DNA of 64,000 nucleotides from Desulfocapsa sp. (GCA_013792135.1 VMSP01000155.1:1-64000); one strand, 5' to 3'. Positions 52,924 through 63,205 are shown, numbered from the stretch's first letter. A program made the numbers and translations. Notes: a model not told the origin generated them from the letters alone.

Positions 52924-52987
52924 AACGGCTTAAGGAGCCGTCACGAAATTGATATAAATAATGGCCATGTTATTTCGTAAAGGTTCC
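52924..52987. repeat. Dispersed repeat copies between frr and uppS
   Basis: AACGGCTTA (52924-52932), then GGAGCCGTCACGAAAT (52934-52949) facing ATTTCGTAAAGGTTCC (52972-52987), an imperfect 16-bp inverted pair. Same motif family as in the arnB-arnC gap and upstream of frr. A further TAAGCCGCT lies near 52877. Confidence 0.6.
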
Positions 52988-53544
52988 TAAACCTCCATCA
53001 CCTCTTTTTCCTTGGCAGCGGTAATCGTATCGATCAATTTCATAGACGCATCTGTCTTCTGTTGAGCCTCATCCTGAAGCTTAAACAGATCATCTTCCGA
53101 TATTTCCTTATCTTTTTTATGTTTCTTCAGAACATCGATGGCCTCACGACGAATATTACGAACAGACACTCGAATTTCTTCAGCAATTTTTTTGACCAGT
53201 TTCACCATCTCCTTTCTGCGTTCCTCAGTAAGCTGGGGAATAGATAGACGGATCATCTTGCCATCATTGGCAGGGGTCAAGCCAACATCAGATTTAAGAA
53301 TGGCTTTCTCGATTGCGGGCAGCATCTGAGGATCCCACGGGGTAATGACAATCATTCGACTCTCTGGGATAGTCATGGAACCAACTTGATTCAAAGGCAT
53401 GACACTACCGTATGCATTCACAGAGATCCCCTCCAGCAAGGCAAGAGAGGCTCGCCCTGTACGCACCTTGGAAAGTTCATGCCTGAAGGCCTCAATACTC
53501 TTCTCTATCTTGTCATCCATTTCCGCTAATATGTCATCACTCAT
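52987..53544 (-). CDS. frr: Ribosome recycling factor
   Basis: 185 residues, exact family length, from ATG 53544 with GGGAGA upstream; the track's 25-residue extension is not coding. Motifs: SKVRTGRASLALLEGISVNA, YGSVMPLNQV, ESRMIVITPWDPQML, and KKIAEEIRVSVRNIRREA. Releases ribosomes after termination with EF-G. Flanked on both sides by the dispersed repeats. Confidence 0.98.
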   Translation of the reverse strand: MSDDILAEMDDKIEKSIEAFRHELSKVRTGRASLALLEGISVNAYGSVMPLNQVGSMTIPESRMIVITPWDPQMLPAIEKAILKSDVGLTPANDGKMIRLSIPQLTEERRKEMVKLVKKIAEEIRVSVRNIRREAIDVLKKHKKDKEISEDDLFKLQDEAQQKTDASMKLIDTITAAKEKEVMEV

Positions 53545-53589
53545 CTGCAAATCTCCCGCTTCGTAAATATCATCTGTTATAAACTTAGA

Positions 53590-53690
53590 AGCCGTTACGA
53601 AATAACAAGGACTTTTCAAACTGTTTCGTTACGGCTCATTATGCTGTTTTGGCCATTCAAAAAGCCACGATATTCATTTACAACGGCTTA
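53590..53690. repeat. Dispersed repeat copies between pyrH and frr
   Basis: AGCCGTTACGAAAT (53590-53603) faces GTTTCGTTACGGCTC (53623-53637) in inverted orientation, followed by AACGGCTTA at 53682-53690. The stop codon of pyrH lies inside or next to the last copy. Confidence 0.6.
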
Positions 53691-54401
53691 AACTGTGACC
53701 AGAGTTCCTACCTGTTCTCCACAAATAGCCTTCAGAATATTCCCCTGTATATTCATATTCAACACCAGAATTGGTTTATTATCATCCCGGGCCAAGGCGA
53801 TACCGGCAGCATCCATGACACGTAGTCCCTTCTGCAGGACGTCGTCATAGGTCAAGCGATTAAATTTTACGGCATCAGGTGATCCAACAGGATCTTTATC
53901 ATAGATGCCATCAACCTTGGTGGCTTTAATCACGATATCAGCATCAATCTCAAGTGCCCTGAGCACTCCGGCTGAATCAGTAGTAAAAAAAGGATTACCC
54001 GTACCTCCGGCAAAAATAACGACCCGACCTTTTTCAAGATGCCGGGTGGCTCGACGTCTGATATAAGACTCACAGACCGATGGCATGGGAATAGCAGACA
54101 TCACTCTGGTAACGACACCAACCCTCTCAAGGGCATCCTGCAGGGCCAGACTGTTAATCACCGTTGCCAGCATTCCCATATTATCAGCAGTGCTTCGATC
54201 CATCCCCTTACTTGCTCCGGCAATACCCCTGAATATATTGCCCGCACCAATCACCACTCCAGGCTCAACACCGAGGGCAACCAATTCTTTTATCTCACTC
54301 GCAACATAATTAATGACACCAGTATTAATGCCAAAGGAATCTTCGCCCATCAAGGCCTCGCCACTCAGTTTCAGCAAAATTCTTTTATATTGTATCTGCA
54401 T
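53688..54401 (-). CDS. pyrH: Uridylate kinase
   Basis: 237 residues. Amino-acid-kinase fold: [64 protein letters not shown] and [13 protein letters not shown]. Phosphorylates UMP to UDP. In the conserved rpsB-tsf-pyrH-frr order. Confidence 0.98.
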   Translation of the reverse strand: MQIQYKRILLKLSGEALMGEDSFGINTGVINYVASEIKELVALGVEPGVVIGAGNIFRGIAGASKGMDRSTADNMGMLATVINSLALQDALERVGVVTRVMSAIPMPSVCESYIRRRATRHLEKGRVVIFAGGTGNPFFTTDSAGVLRALEIDADIVIKATKVDGIYDKDPVGSPDAVKFNRLTYDDVLQKGLRVMDAAGIALARDDNKPILVLNMNIQGNILKAICGEQVGTLVTV

Positions 54402-54547
54402 GAATAGATCCTTTGCATTTCGACAAATGCATGATAAAGGCGGGAGAAGAAGGCAGGTCTATATTAAAAAAATAAGACCATTTTCCAAAAGGAGGCTGAT
54501 CAATAAAAGACAAGGCTGTTATTGATCAGGGCAACAGGACCTACTAC

Positions 54548-55141
54548 TTACACACCAACTTGAAAACGGGCGAAACGCTTGATAGAAACATTTTCACCCA
54601 TCTTCCCAACAAGTTCAGTCAACATATCCTGAATACTCTTCTCAGGATTTTTTACAAATTGCTGTTCAAGCAAACAAATTTCAGAAAGAAAACGATCAAT
54701 CTTGCCGGCAACCATCTTTTCCGCAATATTTTCAGGCTTTCCGGACTCAATGGCCTGCTGCACATATATTTGACGCTCTCTTTCAACAATATCAGCAGGG
54801 ACATCATCTCTGGACAGCGAAACAGGATTGGAGGCAGCTATGTGCATAGCAACATCACGGGCAAACGCCAGGAAGTCATCGGTCTTTGCAACGAAATCGG
54901 TCTCGCAGTTTAATTCCACCATAACGCCCAACTTACCACCGGCATGGATATAGGTTTCAACAACACCTTCACTAGTGGCTCGACCTGCCCTTTTAGCGGC
55001 AATCGCGAGGCCTTTCTGACGCAAAAAGTCAACAGCCTTTTCCATGTCTCCTGCATTTTCGCTCAAAGCCTTCTTACAATCCATCATCCCTGCACCTGTT
55101 TTATCACGCAGGTCCTTTACCATCTGACTTGTAATATTCAT
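54548..55141 (-). CDS. tsf: Elongation factor Ts
   Basis: 197 residues, the short form with a single core subdomain as in Thermus and many Desulfobacterota. Motifs: VKDLRDKTGAGMMDCKKAL (TDVP-type contact region and UBA-like domain) and LGVMVELNCETDFVAKTDDF. Guanine nucleotide exchange on EF-Tu. An A/G-rich site AGGAGG precedes the ATG. Confidence 0.97.
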   Translation of the reverse strand: MNITSQMVKDLRDKTGAGMMDCKKALSENAGDMEKAVDFLRQKGLAIAAKRAGRATSEGVVETYIHAGGKLGVMVELNCETDFVAKTDDFLAFARDVAMHIAASNPVSLSRDDVPADIVERERQIYVQQAIESGKPENIAEKMVAGKIDRFLSEICLLEQQFVKNPEKSIQDMLTELVGKMGENVSIKRFARFQVGV

Positions 55142-55251
55142 TCCAAACCTCCTTATATTAAACCTTAAAACATATTTCCAATCTCATTAATAACAGAGAG
55201 CAACATAAAGCTGAGATAGTGAATCTATAAAAATCAATTGCGGATAAAGCA

Positions 55252-55278
55252 AAGGGGCAGTCAAGTAGACAGCCCCTT
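55252..55278 (-). terminator. Attenuator-like hairpin between rpsB and tsf
   Basis: AAGGGGC and GCCCCTT pair around a 13-base loop, about 50 bases after the rpsB stop on the - strand. It has only weak T content downstream, so partial termination or processing is likelier than full stop. Confidence 0.4.
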
Positions 55279-55324
55279 CGAAAAAAACTGACAAAAAAAC
55301 ACCAGTCAAGGTGTCAAGTCGTGA

Positions 55325-56098
55325 TTATTGTTCAGTTTCAGCAGTTTGTCCCATTTCAGAACCAGCATCACCCATGGCAGCCGCCAGAGCTTCATCAGAT
55401 GCAGCATCACCATCAAGTGAAGCTTGACCTGCAAGAACCGATTCGGCAATACAGGAGACGACCAATCTGAGAGAACGCAGAGAATCATCATTTCCTGGAA
55501 TCATAAAATCAATACCATCCGGATCACAGTTGGTATCAGCAAGGGCAACCACAGGAATATTTAATTTCTGGGCCTCACTTACCGCAATCGACTCCTTCTT
55601 AGGATCAACAATAAAAAGGACGGAAGGAAGCTTTCTCATGTTCTTGATACCACCAACATTCCGCTCCAACTTAGTTCTTTCCTTTTCCATGAGACCAATT
55701 TCTTTTTTAGGAAAACGTTGAATAGAACCATCTTCCTGCATAGACTCAATCAACTTCAAGCGATCAACACTATTTTTAATGGTTTGAAAGTTGGTCATCA
55801 TTCCACCAAGCCAACGATGATCAACATAATACATATTACAACGTTTAGCCTCATCCTGAACTATTGCCTGAGCTTGTCTCTTGGTACCGACAAAGAGAAT
55901 GGATCCACCTTTGGCAATTTCCTTGCTAATAAAATCACACGCAGTATCAAACATACGCTTGGTCTTATCCAGGTTGATAATATAAATACCGTTACGGGGT
56001 CCATAGATATAAGGTTTCATCTTTGGATTCCAACGACGAGTCTGATGACCAAAATGCAGGCCAGCCTGTAACATTTCTTTAACTGTAGCGAATGACAT
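55325..56098 (-). CDS. rpsB: 30S ribosomal protein S2
   Basis: 257 residues from ATG 56098 with GGAGAAG upstream; the 27-residue extension in the track is rejected. Motifs: [50 protein letters not shown] and [20 protein letters not shown]. Acidic low-complexity C-terminus ([14 protein letters not shown]). Confidence 0.98.
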   Translation of the reverse strand: MSFATVKEMLQAGLHFGHQTRRWNPKMKPYIYGPRNGIYIINLDKTKRMFDTACDFISKEIAKGGSILFVGTKRQAQAIVQDEAKRCNMYYVDHRWLGGMMTNFQTIKNSVDRLKLIESMQEDGSIQRFPKKEIGLMEKERTKLERNVGGIKNMRKLPSVLFIVDPKKESIAVSEAQKLNIPVVALADTNCDPDGIDFMIPGNDDSLRSLRLVVSCIAESVLAGQASLDGDAASDEALAAAMGDAGSEMGQTAETEQ

Positions 56099-56327
56099 TT
56101 CTTCTCCGTTTTCTGGTTTAACCTCCACCCCTGATTTATCACTTTTGAGCGTTACAACGCTCATTATGACACCAGGCACTGCAAGGGGTGTGTGTATTTC
56201 ATACTCATTATTTCACTATCACAAACATTGAGATAGTCCCTCAACAAACCAACATTACTTTTTACCATGAAAAATCTATTTTTGCAACTTATCAAAATCA
56301 CAAAAAAAGAATCGTCAAAAAAAAAAA

Positions 56328-57092
56328 TTAACGACGCATCAAGGACGAGGTTCCTGTCAAAAACAATTTCAACCAATCAAAACCAAACTGAAGCAAAGCA
56401 GTATCATCTATCTGAATACGATCTTTTTGATCTTTGGTGAGACGGAACTGATCAAACAAATGTTTCCGGTGGGCCAATGACCTGAATCCATCAACGTCAT
56501 AACAGACCATAAACGCCATTTGCTGCTTAGGACCACCACTCCCCTCACCTTTCCATGGATTTAAAGAAAAAATGGTATCAAGTTCGGTCCAGCGATCATT
56601 CATGCCATTATAGTCCTGAAGTTGCTGATCTCGAATCCATTGGGTAACAGAATAAAATTTCTCTTCCTTATGCCCCAGGCAATATGCATGATCAGTTAAA
56701 AAATAATAATCTCTGGAACGACCACGCGCCAGCAATCGATCAACTGCCCTTTCAAGAGGATATGTTCGACAGGCAGATGGCCTGTCATGATATACTGAAC
56801 ACCCACCTTCTGCGAGGAAAGGACAGCTTTTTTCTTCATCATTATTAAGTTTCAACATAACAGCAGGGAAATATGGATGGCTCCCTTTTACTAGGCGCGT
56901 ATAGAGACGCATAAATGACTCAGAATCAATTTTCAAACTTTTTTTAAGGCGTACAATATCATAAGGGTAGAGGAACATGTCCACATTTTTACAACATGAC
57001 ATATAGCATTGAACGCCTGCATGACAAGAAAACTGAAATTTTTCTATCCCAAGTGGTACCATACCCTCAGGAAATTCTTTTTTACTGTTCAT
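56328..57092 (-). CDS. YkgJ-family cysteine-cluster protein
   Basis: 254 residues. N-terminal CHAGVQCYMSCCKNVD and later CPFLAEGGCSVYHDRPSACR, the paired Cys motifs of the YkgJ/zinc- or iron-chelating family, then YPLERAVD. C-terminal part rich in aromatics, no membrane segment. Members are thought to bind an Fe-S cluster or metal; function unknown. It lies between rpsB and the ribosomal protein operon terminator on the same strand as an independent unit. Confidence 0.85.
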   Translation of the reverse strand: MNSKKEFPEGMVPLGIEKFQFSCHAGVQCYMSCCKNVDMFLYPYDIVRLKKSLKIDSESFMRLYTRLVKGSHPYFPAVMLKLNNDEEKSCPFLAEGGCSVYHDRPSACRTYPLERAVDRLLARGRSRDYYFLTDHAYCLGHKEEKFYSVTQWIRDQQLQDYNGMNDRWTELDTIFSLNPWKGEGSGGPKQQMAFMVCYDVDGFRSLAHRKHLFDQFRLTKDQKDRIQIDDTALLQFGFDWLKLFLTGTSSLMRR

Positions 57093-57151
57093 ATATTATT
57101 TGGCAATGAAAAGACGAGGAGAGGTTGTCACAAAACAACCCGTACATAACA

Positions 57152-57190
57152 ATAAAAAAAAAGCTGACATGAATAAATCCATGTCAGCTT
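57152..57190 (-). terminator. Intrinsic terminator of the spc/alpha ribosomal operon
   Basis: On the - strand AAGCTGACATG and CATGTCAGCTT form an 11-bp perfect stem with an 8-base loop, followed by nine T. It lies about 140 bases after rplQ, the last operon gene. Confidence 0.92.
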
Positions 57191-57330
57191 CACAATAACG
57201 TATCTTTTTAATTCATTCTTGCATATCGACTCAAATATTATAAGTTGAATAGAAAAAAATATCTATTTTCAAACTATATTGTTCTTTGTCTGCAATTGTG
57301 GCAAAGAGTCTAAATGCGCTAAGGCAAAAA

Positions 57331-57717
57331 TCAATTATCAGACTGAACTTCGATATTTTCTTGATAGCCGACAAGTTCAAGAATTGCCATGGCTGCAGCA
57401 TCTCCCTGACGAACACCAGTTTGAATAATGCGGGTATATCCACCATTACGATCAGCAAATTGCAAATGAATAACATCAAAAAGTTTTGCTACTACATCTT
57501 TACTACGAATAAAACTCAAAGCCTGACGTTTTGAATGCAAATCACCTTTTTTGGCAAGAGTGATCATCTTATCCGCAAGTCGACGTGCCTCTTTTGCTTT
57601 AGGAGTCGTCGTAACAATTCTTTCATGCTCAAAAAGAGAAGTAATCATATTTCTAAACATTGCTTTACGATGAGAAGATGTACGCCCTAGTTTTCTGCCT
57701 GATTTCCTATGTCTCAT
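57331..57717 (-). CDS. rplQ: 50S ribosomal protein L17
   Basis: 128 residues. [40 protein letters not shown], and [20 protein letters not shown] are diagnostic. Last gene of the alpha operon, 69 bases after rpoA. Confidence 0.98.
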   Translation of the reverse strand: MRHRKSGRKLGRTSSHRKAMFRNMITSLFEHERIVTTTPKAKEARRLADKMITLAKKGDLHSKRQALSFIRSKDVVAKLFDVIHLQFADRNGGYTRIIQTGVRQGDAAAMAILELVGYQENIEVQSDN

Positions 57718-57786
57718 TGATTCATCCTCAATACTACCCTATAGATAGTATAGATATAATTTATCTACTTCCGTTATATATAATGC

Positions 57787-58827
57787 CTATTCCAGCTCAT
57801 CAGGCTTACTTTCAATCTCAGGGGCGGTCCAGTTCTCAAACTTTAATCCAAGTGTAAGACCTCTCTCGGAAAGTAACGCCTTAATTTCATTTAAGGATTT
57901 ACGACCAAAATTTTTAGTCTTCAACATTTCCTGATCTGTTTTCTGACAAAGTTCACCAATAAAATTTATATCAGCATTCTTCAAACAATTGGCAGATCGA
58001 ACAGAAAGTTCTAAATCCTCAACAGGCTGATTCAAAAATTCATTTTCTGTATCATCCTCTTTTTCATTAACTACAGCCTCAGGTTCAGCAGTACCTTCAT
58101 CAAAATTGATAAAGATAGTCATCTGCTCCTTGAGAATCTTAGCAGCAAAAGCCAAGGCATTCTCCGGCTTTATACTTCCATCAGTTTCTATCTCAAGTGT
58201 CAGCTTATCATAATCAGTCTGTTGCCCGACACGTGCCTGAGAAACTTTATATTGTATCTGTTTAACAGGAGTAAAAATAGCATCAATGGGTATCTGGCCT
58301 ATGGCAAGATTCTCTTTTGACTGTTTTTCGGCAGGTTGATACCCTTTACCCCATTCGACTGTCAACTCGGCATAAAATCGAGTTTTTCCAGTAAGGGTAC
58401 AAAGCAGCTGGTCACTATTCATGACCTCTACAAATGAAGAACCTTTAATATCTGCAGCAGTTACAGCCCCAGGACCACTTTTATCAATTATTACAGTCTG
58501 AGACTCTGCATTATTCAGCTTCAGCCGAACCTGCTTGAGATTTAATATTATCTCACTGACATCTTCAACAACATCCTTCATGGATGTAAATTCATGAAGA
58601 GCACCCTCAATTTTAACGGTTGTAATTGCTGCACCCTGTATCGATGACAGTAAAATACGTCGAAGAGAATTACCAACAGTCGTAGCAAATCCTCTTTCTA
58701 GAGGCTGACAAACAAATTTACCGTACGTCTCAGTATGTTTAGATTTATCAACCTCTAATTTTTCAGGTTGAATCAGTTGACGCCAATTACGATAAAATGG
58801 GATTTTTTCTTCAGCAGTTTGGGTCAT
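57787..58827 (-). CDS. rpoA: RNA polymerase alpha subunit
   Basis: 346 residues. N-terminal assembly domain: FVCQPLERGFATTVGNSLRR and ILLSSIQGAAITTVKIEG. C-terminal domain: LSVRSANCLKNADINFIGEL, then KTKNFGRKSLNEIKALL, which contacts UP elements and activators. The linker and final tail are acidic. Preceded by a 192-base gap containing a terminator-like switch, unusual between rpsD and rpoA. Confidence 0.98.
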   Translation of the reverse strand: MTQTAEEKIPFYRNWRQLIQPEKLEVDKSKHTETYGKFVCQPLERGFATTVGNSLRRILLSSIQGAAITTVKIEGALHEFTSMKDVVEDVSEIILNLKQVRLKLNNAESQTVIIDKSGPGAVTAADIKGSSFVEVMNSDQLLCTLTGKTRFYAELTVEWGKGYQPAEKQSKENLAIGQIPIDAIFTPVKQIQYKVSQARVGQQTDYDKLTLEIETDGSIKPENALAFAAKILKEQMTIFINFDEGTAEPEAVVNEKEDDTENEFLNQPVEDLELSVRSANCLKNADINFIGELCQKTDQEMLKTKNFGRKSLNEIKALLSERGLTLGLKFENWTAPEIESKPDELE

Positions 58828-58937
58828 ATAATTCCTTCTCTGCGCAACTATCTCTTATAAGAAAGTTCTTAATTTTGAACATCACGCAATATATCAACGT
58901 TTATATATTATCTTTAATATATGATGATCAGTACATT

Positions 58938-59003
58938 AAAAAAGCGTTATTACACAAAACAGATAGATACTTTCTGTTTTGTGTAATAACTGAAAGTATC
59001 TAT
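58938..59003 (-). promoter_or_regulatory. Candidate attenuator/pseudoknot between rpsD and rpoA
   Basis: In the rpoA-directed RNA, 18 nt (58990-58973) pair perfectly with 58963-58946 around a 9-nt loop, followed by GC and six U (58943-58938): an intrinsic terminator. The loop with flanking bases (58974-58963) is also perfectly complementary over 12 nt to 59003-58992, immediately upstream. The two pairings interleave (1:3 and 2:4), giving either a pseudoknot or competing antiterminator and terminator. It begins 17 nt after the rpsD stop codon. Confidence 0.7.
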
Positions 59004-59019
59004 AAAAAAACCAGAACAA

Positions 59020-59649
59020 TTATTTAGAATAAAGCTCAACGATAAGATGTTCTTGGATTGGCATGGTAAGCTCCTCTCGATTAGGCAGGGTCTTAACTGT
59101 AGCCTTAAAATTATCCTTATCCAATTCAAGCCAGCTTGGAACACCACGACGAGCTACTGCTTCTAAATTTTCTAATATAAAGGAATTCTTCCTACTTTTT
59201 TCCTTCACAGAAATCTCATCACCGGCCCCGACCAAAAAGGAAGGAATATTGACTTTTTTGCCATTTACCAGGATATGACTGTGCAAAACAAACTGCCTGG
59301 CTTGATTTCGTGATGATGCAAGACCTATACGAAAAATTGTATTATCCAACCTTCTTTCAAGGTTAACCAACAGATTTTCACCGGTAACACCTTTCTGCTG
59401 ATCAGCTTTGTGAAAACAAATACGGAACTGTGCTTCCAAAACACCATACATGTTTTTAACTTTTTGTTTCTCTCTTAACTGAAGGGCATAATCTGAAACT
59501 TTCTTAAATCGTGCTTGTCCATGTTGACCAGGACCAAAAGCACGACGCTCAAATGAACATTTATCAGAATAACACCTATCACCCTTCAAGTATAACTTAA
59601 GGTTTTCACGCCTGCAACGACGACATGCCGCACCTATATCTCTTGCCAC
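59020..59649 (-). CDS. rpsD: 30S ribosomal protein S4
   Basis: 209 residues. N-terminal zinc-knuckle Cys retained ([15 protein letters not shown] plus YSDKCSF), [17 protein letters not shown], and the S4 RNA-binding domain [20 protein letters not shown] with [21 protein letters not shown]4 binds 16S rRNA and, in E. coli, represses the alpha operon through a pseudoknot in the rpsM leader. Relevant to the switch found just downstream. Confidence 0.98.
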   Translation of the reverse strand: MARDIGAACRRCRRENLKLYLKGDRCYSDKCSFERRAFGPGQHGQARFKKVSDYALQLREKQKVKNMYGVLEAQFRICFHKADQQKGVTGENLLVNLERRLDNTIFRIGLASSRNQARQFVLHSHILVNGKKVNIPSFLVGAGDEISVKEKSRKNSFILENLEAVARRGVPSWLELDKDNFKATVKTLPNREELTMPIQEHLIVELYSK

Positions 59650-59708
59650 TTAGTCCTCCATCCTGATCTATAATTTAATTAAATGTACAACTATAACGTT
59701 AATCGCGC

Positions 59709-60107
59709 TTAAACACGACGACGTTTTGGAGGTTTGCAACCATTATGGGGAACTGGAGTAACATCACAAATACGAGTCACCTCAAATCCAGTAGCAGCCA
59801 AGGCGCGCAAGGCAGCCTCTCGCCCAGGGCCTGGACCCTTAACTTTGACCTCAACTTTACGCATCCCATGGTCAGCAGCCTTTTGACTTGCTTCAGCGAG
59901 TGCATTCTGGGCTGCAAAAGGAGTACTTTTACGAGATCCCTTAAATCCTAAAATACCAGCACTGCACCAAGAAATTACATTCCCCTGTGTGTCTGATATG
60001 GTAACAATAGTATTGTTAAATGTTGAATAAATAAAAACAATACCTTCAGGAATATTCTTTTTGACTCTTTTTTTGTTGCGTGCACTAGCACGTTTCGCAC
60101 CGGCCAT
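59709..60107 (-). CDS. rpsK: 30S ribosomal protein S11
   Basis: 132 residues. Motifs: [56 protein letters not shown] and [16 protein letters not shown]. Platform protein of the small subunit. Confidence 0.98.
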   Translation of the reverse strand: MAGAKRASARNKKRVKKNIPEGIVFIYSTFNNTIVTISDTQGNVISWCSAGILGFKGSRKSTPFAAQNALAEASQKAADHGMRKVEVKVKGPGPGREAALRALAATGFEVTRICDVTPVPHNGCKPPKRRRV

Positions 60108-60130
60108 TATATTACCTTTTTAATATTGAA

Positions 60131-60499
60131 TTACTTACGACGAGCAGCTGCTCCACGACGTGGGCCCTTACGAGTCCTGGCATTTGTTTTTGTTTTTTGC
60201 CCTCTACAAGGAAGCCCCATTCGATGACGTCTACCTCGATAACATCCAAGATCCATAAGTCTCTTGATATCCATAGAGACTTCTCGTCTTCGATCACCCT
60301 CTACCGTATATTCCTCTTCAATGATCATCCGGATACGGGTAACATCGTCACCACTCAGATCATCACTATTCATCGTGTAGGGTAGATCAGCCTTGTCAAG
60401 AATCTTTCTGGAAGATGTAAGCCCAATACCATGAATATAAGTAAGAGCACGGTCGATATGTTTATTTTTCGGAAGGTCAATTCCTGATAAGCGTGCCAA
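60131..60499 (-). CDS. rpsM: 30S ribosomal protein S13
   Basis: 122 residues. [53 protein letters not shown] and [20 protein letters not shown]. Contacts the subunit interface and P-site tRNA. First gene of the alpha cluster after rpmJ. Confidence 0.98.
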   Translation of the reverse strand: MARLSGIDLPKNKHIDRALTYIHGIGLTSSRKILDKADLPYTMNSDDLSGDDVTRIRMIIEEEYTVEGDRRREVSMDIKRLMDLGCYRGRRHRMGLPCRGQKTKTNARTRKGPRRGAAARRK

Positions 60500-60568
60500 A
60501 ATTGTATCTCCTCAAGAGGTCTGTTGTTATATTAAGTTAACAATATAAATAAATTTAAGGAAAAGTAA

Positions 60569-60682
60569 TCAACCCTGACGTTGCTTATGCTTTTTAAGCT
60601 TACAAGAAACCCGGACAACACCATGGCGCTTAAATATTTTGCAATCACTACACATTTTTTTAACTGACGCACGTACTTTCAT
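60569..60682 (-). CDS. rpmJ: 50S ribosomal protein L36
   Basis: 37 residues, too short for the ORF track. [20 protein letters not shown], ending KKHKQRQG. The zinc set C11, C14, C27 and H33 is present, so this is the zinc-binding (C+) form, which may be replaced under zinc limitation in organisms that hold a C- paralogue. Between infA and rpsM as in many bacteria. Confidence 0.97.
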   Translation of the reverse strand: MKVRASVKKMCSDCKIFKRHGVVRVSCKLKKHKQRQG

Positions 60683-60696
60683 AATAATATTTCTCT

Positions 60697-60933
60697 CTAT
60701 TTATTCTTTTTACCACCCTTCGCCCTGAAGGTAACTCTACCACGTGACAAATCATAGGGGGATAGTTCTATTGTTACCCGATCGCCAGGTAATATCTTGA
60801 TAAAATGCATTCTCATCTTGCCAGATATATGAGCTAACACTTTATGCCCATTATCCAACTCCACACGAAACATTGCGTTCGGCAGAGGTTCTATGATTGT
60901 ACCTTCGACCTCTATGGCCTCTTCTTTTGCCAT
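60697..60933 (-). CDS. infA: Translation initiation factor IF-1
   Basis: 78 residues, slightly longer than the usual 72. OB fold: [60 protein letters not shown]. It lies between map and rpmJ as usual. A hairpin-prone A/T spacer of about 78 bases separates it from map. Confidence 0.98.
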   Translation of the reverse strand: MAKEEAIEVEGTIIEPLPNAMFRVELDNGHKVLAHISGKMRMHFIKILPGDRVTIELSPYDLSRGRVTFRAKGGKKNK

Positions 60934-61011
60934 TCCATTACCTATGATTTCATTAAAAAATTGAAATCAAAAAATTTTAGATATAATACACTTCAATTCA
61001 AAAGAGAAGTA

Positions 61012-61818
61012 TTATTTTTTAATTCCGTCAAAGATTAGACGTGAACTTAAAACAGATGGTCCATCCAAAGTAGCAGCCACTGAATGTTCAAAATGAGCTG
61101 AACACATCTTGTCAGCGGTGATGACGGTCCAACCATCTTTAAGAACCGATACCTTATGGGTACCCATATTTACCATGGGTTCTATAGCAAGAACCATCCC
61201 CTCCACTATACGAGGTGAACGATTACCTTGGATATAATTAGGTATTTCTGGAGCTTCATGCAATGAAGTTCCAATTCCATGTCCTACAAACTGACGAACA
61301 ACAGAAAAACCGTTACCCTCAACATGCTCTTGCACAGCCTTTGAAATATCAGAAATTCTATTGCCAATCTGCACCTGATCAATAGCAAGCAAAAGGGAAT
61401 TCTCAGTAACCTGAAGTAATCTTTTTTTCTCATCCGTAACAACACCTACGGGTAAGGTAATGGCAGAATCTCCAAAAAAACCCTTTAATGATACACCAAA
61501 GTCAATGGAGAGAATGTCTCCTTTACTCAGCTTTCTCTTTCGAGAAGGAATCCCATGTACAACTTCTTCATTCAGTGAAACACATAAGCATCCGGGAAAG
61601 CCTCTGTAGCCCTTAAAAGCAGGTTTGGCTTTTCGTTTTAAACACAGTTCCTCAGCTAATCTATCAAGCTCATAAGTAGAAATTCCAGGCTCTAATATCC
61701 TGCTCAACATAGATAACACTTCAGCGACTATCTGGTTGGCATCAAGCATGTAACGAATTTCTTCCGGGCTTTTAACAATAATTGCCTTTGCCCCCTGTTG
61801 ACTTGTTCCTGAGCTCAA
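61012..61818 (-). CDS. map: Methionine aminopeptidase, type I
   Basis: 268 residues. Metal ligands: SIDFGVSLKGFFGDSAITLP (two Asp), FVGHGIGTSLHEAP (His), LAIEPMVNMG (Glu) and the last Glu replaced by the FEHSVAAT context, as in the family. Removes initiator Met. The N-terminal 18 residues are extra. Starts 2 bases after the secY stop. Confidence 0.97.
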   Translation of the reverse strand: MSSGTSQQGAKAIIVKSPEEIRYMLDANQIVAEVLSMLSRILEPGISTYELDRLAEELCLKRKAKPAFKGYRGFPGCLCVSLNEEVVHGIPSRKRKLSKGDILSIDFGVSLKGFFGDSAITLPVGVVTDEKKRLLQVTENSLLLAIDQVQIGNRISDISKAVQEHVEGNGFSVVRQFVGHGIGTSLHEAPEIPNYIQGNRSPRIVEGMVLAIEPMVNMGTHKVSVLKDGWTVITADKMCSAHFEHSVAATLDGPSVLSSRLIFDGIKK

Positions 61819-61820
61819 AT

Positions 61821-63125
61821 CTATCTTCGTCCGCGAATTTTACCTGCTTTCATAAATCCTTCATAATTACGCATAACGAGATGGGATTCAATCTGTGACA
61901 TTGTGTCAATTGCTACGCCAACGACAATCAGTAGAGCTGTGCCACCAAAATAAAAAGGAAGATTAAATTTTGAGATCAACATCGTTGGAAGCACACAAAC
62001 AAAACTCAAATAAATCGATCCGACAACAGTTAACCTGGTTAAGGCCTTATCTATAAATTCAGCAGTCTTTTTACCGGGACGAATTCCAGGAACAAAACCA
62101 CCATTCTTCTTAAGATTCTCAGCAACATCATCAGGCTTAAAAGTAACTGCCGTATAAAAAAAACAGAAAAAAACTATCATACCAACAAACATGATATAAT
62201 AATAAACAGTACCTGGAGAAAAAGCAGCTGAGACCTTCTGTACCCATTCAACCTGTATAAAACCGCCAATTGTAGCTGGGAACATCATAATTGAGGAGGC
62301 GAAAATGGGTGGAATCACACCAGCAATATTGATTTTTAATGGAAGATGAGAACTCTGACCACCATACACTTTTCGACCAACAACCCGTTTAGCATATTGA
62401 ATAGGAATACGTCGTTGTGCAGTTTCAAAAAAAACAATAAAAGCGACAACTGCAACCATGAAAGCTAAAATAAAAGGGATAAAAAATAGAGGAATTTCTC
62501 CTGCCTTAACCAATTGAATGGAGTTCATTACAGCAGCAGGACCACTAGCGACAATTCCAGCAAAGATGATCAAAGATATGCCATTACCAATGCCACGCTC
62601 TGTCATCTGTTCACCAAGCCACATGATAAATGCGGTCCCTGATGTCAAGGTAAGCATAGTCATCAATTTAAATTGTAGACCGGGATCGAGAACAATAATT
62701 TCTCCTCCAGGACCACTCATACTTTCAAGACCAGAACTAATAAAAAGACCCTGTATTAAAGCCAGGACAATAGTACCATAACGTGTATATTGAGTAATCT
62801 TTCTTCTACCAGCTTCACCTTCTTTTGACAGGGCCTCCAGCTGTGGAATGACCACTGTAAGGAGCTGAATAATAATGGAAGCACTGATATAGGGCATGAT
62901 ACCAAGGGCAAAAATAGAAAAATTGGCCAGGGCACCGCCGGAAAACATATTAAACATGCCAAACAATGAGCCGGCATGTTGCTGAAAAAAGGCAGCAACT
63001 GCCTCACCGTTGATTCCTGGTGTTGGTATTTGCACTCCCATCCGATATACGGCAAGCATAGCAAGAGTAAAAAATAGTCTCTTACGTAACTCTGGGATGT
63101 TAGCAGCTCTTTGCAATCCGCTCAT
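61821..63125 (-). CDS. secY: Protein translocase subunit SecY
   Basis: 434 residues, ten membrane helices. IPTPGINGEAVAAFF, MFSGGALANFSIFALGIMPY (plug and TM2), YGGQSSHLPLKINIAGVIPP and PDDVAENLKKNGGFVPGIRPG are diagnostic. Forms the SecYEG channel. Within the spc operon between rplO and map. Confidence 0.98.
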   Translation of the reverse strand: MSGLQRAANIPELRKRLFFTLAMLAVYRMGVQIPTPGINGEAVAAFFQQHAGSLFGMFNMFSGGALANFSIFALGIMPYISASIIIQLLTVVIPQLEALSKEGEAGRRKITQYTRYGTIVLALIQGLFISSGLESMSGPGGEIIVLDPGLQFKLMTMLTLTSGTAFIMWLGEQMTERGIGNGISLIIFAGIVASGPAAVMNSIQLVKAGEIPLFFIPFILAFMVAVVAFIVFFETAQRRIPIQYAKRVVGRKVYGGQSSHLPLKINIAGVIPPIFASSIMMFPATIGGFIQVEWVQKVSAAFSPGTVYYYIMFVGMIVFFCFFYTAVTFKPDDVAENLKKNGGFVPGIRPGKKTAEFIDKALTRLTVVGSIYLSFVCVLPTMLISKFNLPFYFGGTALLIVVGVAIDTMSQIESHLVMRNYEGFMKAGKIRGRR

Positions 63126-63205
63126 TAATTCAAACCATTACTCAACATAATTTTAAGGTATTTATTTATTAAATTTATAAAAAAATACCGTCAATTTAAT
63201 CAAAA

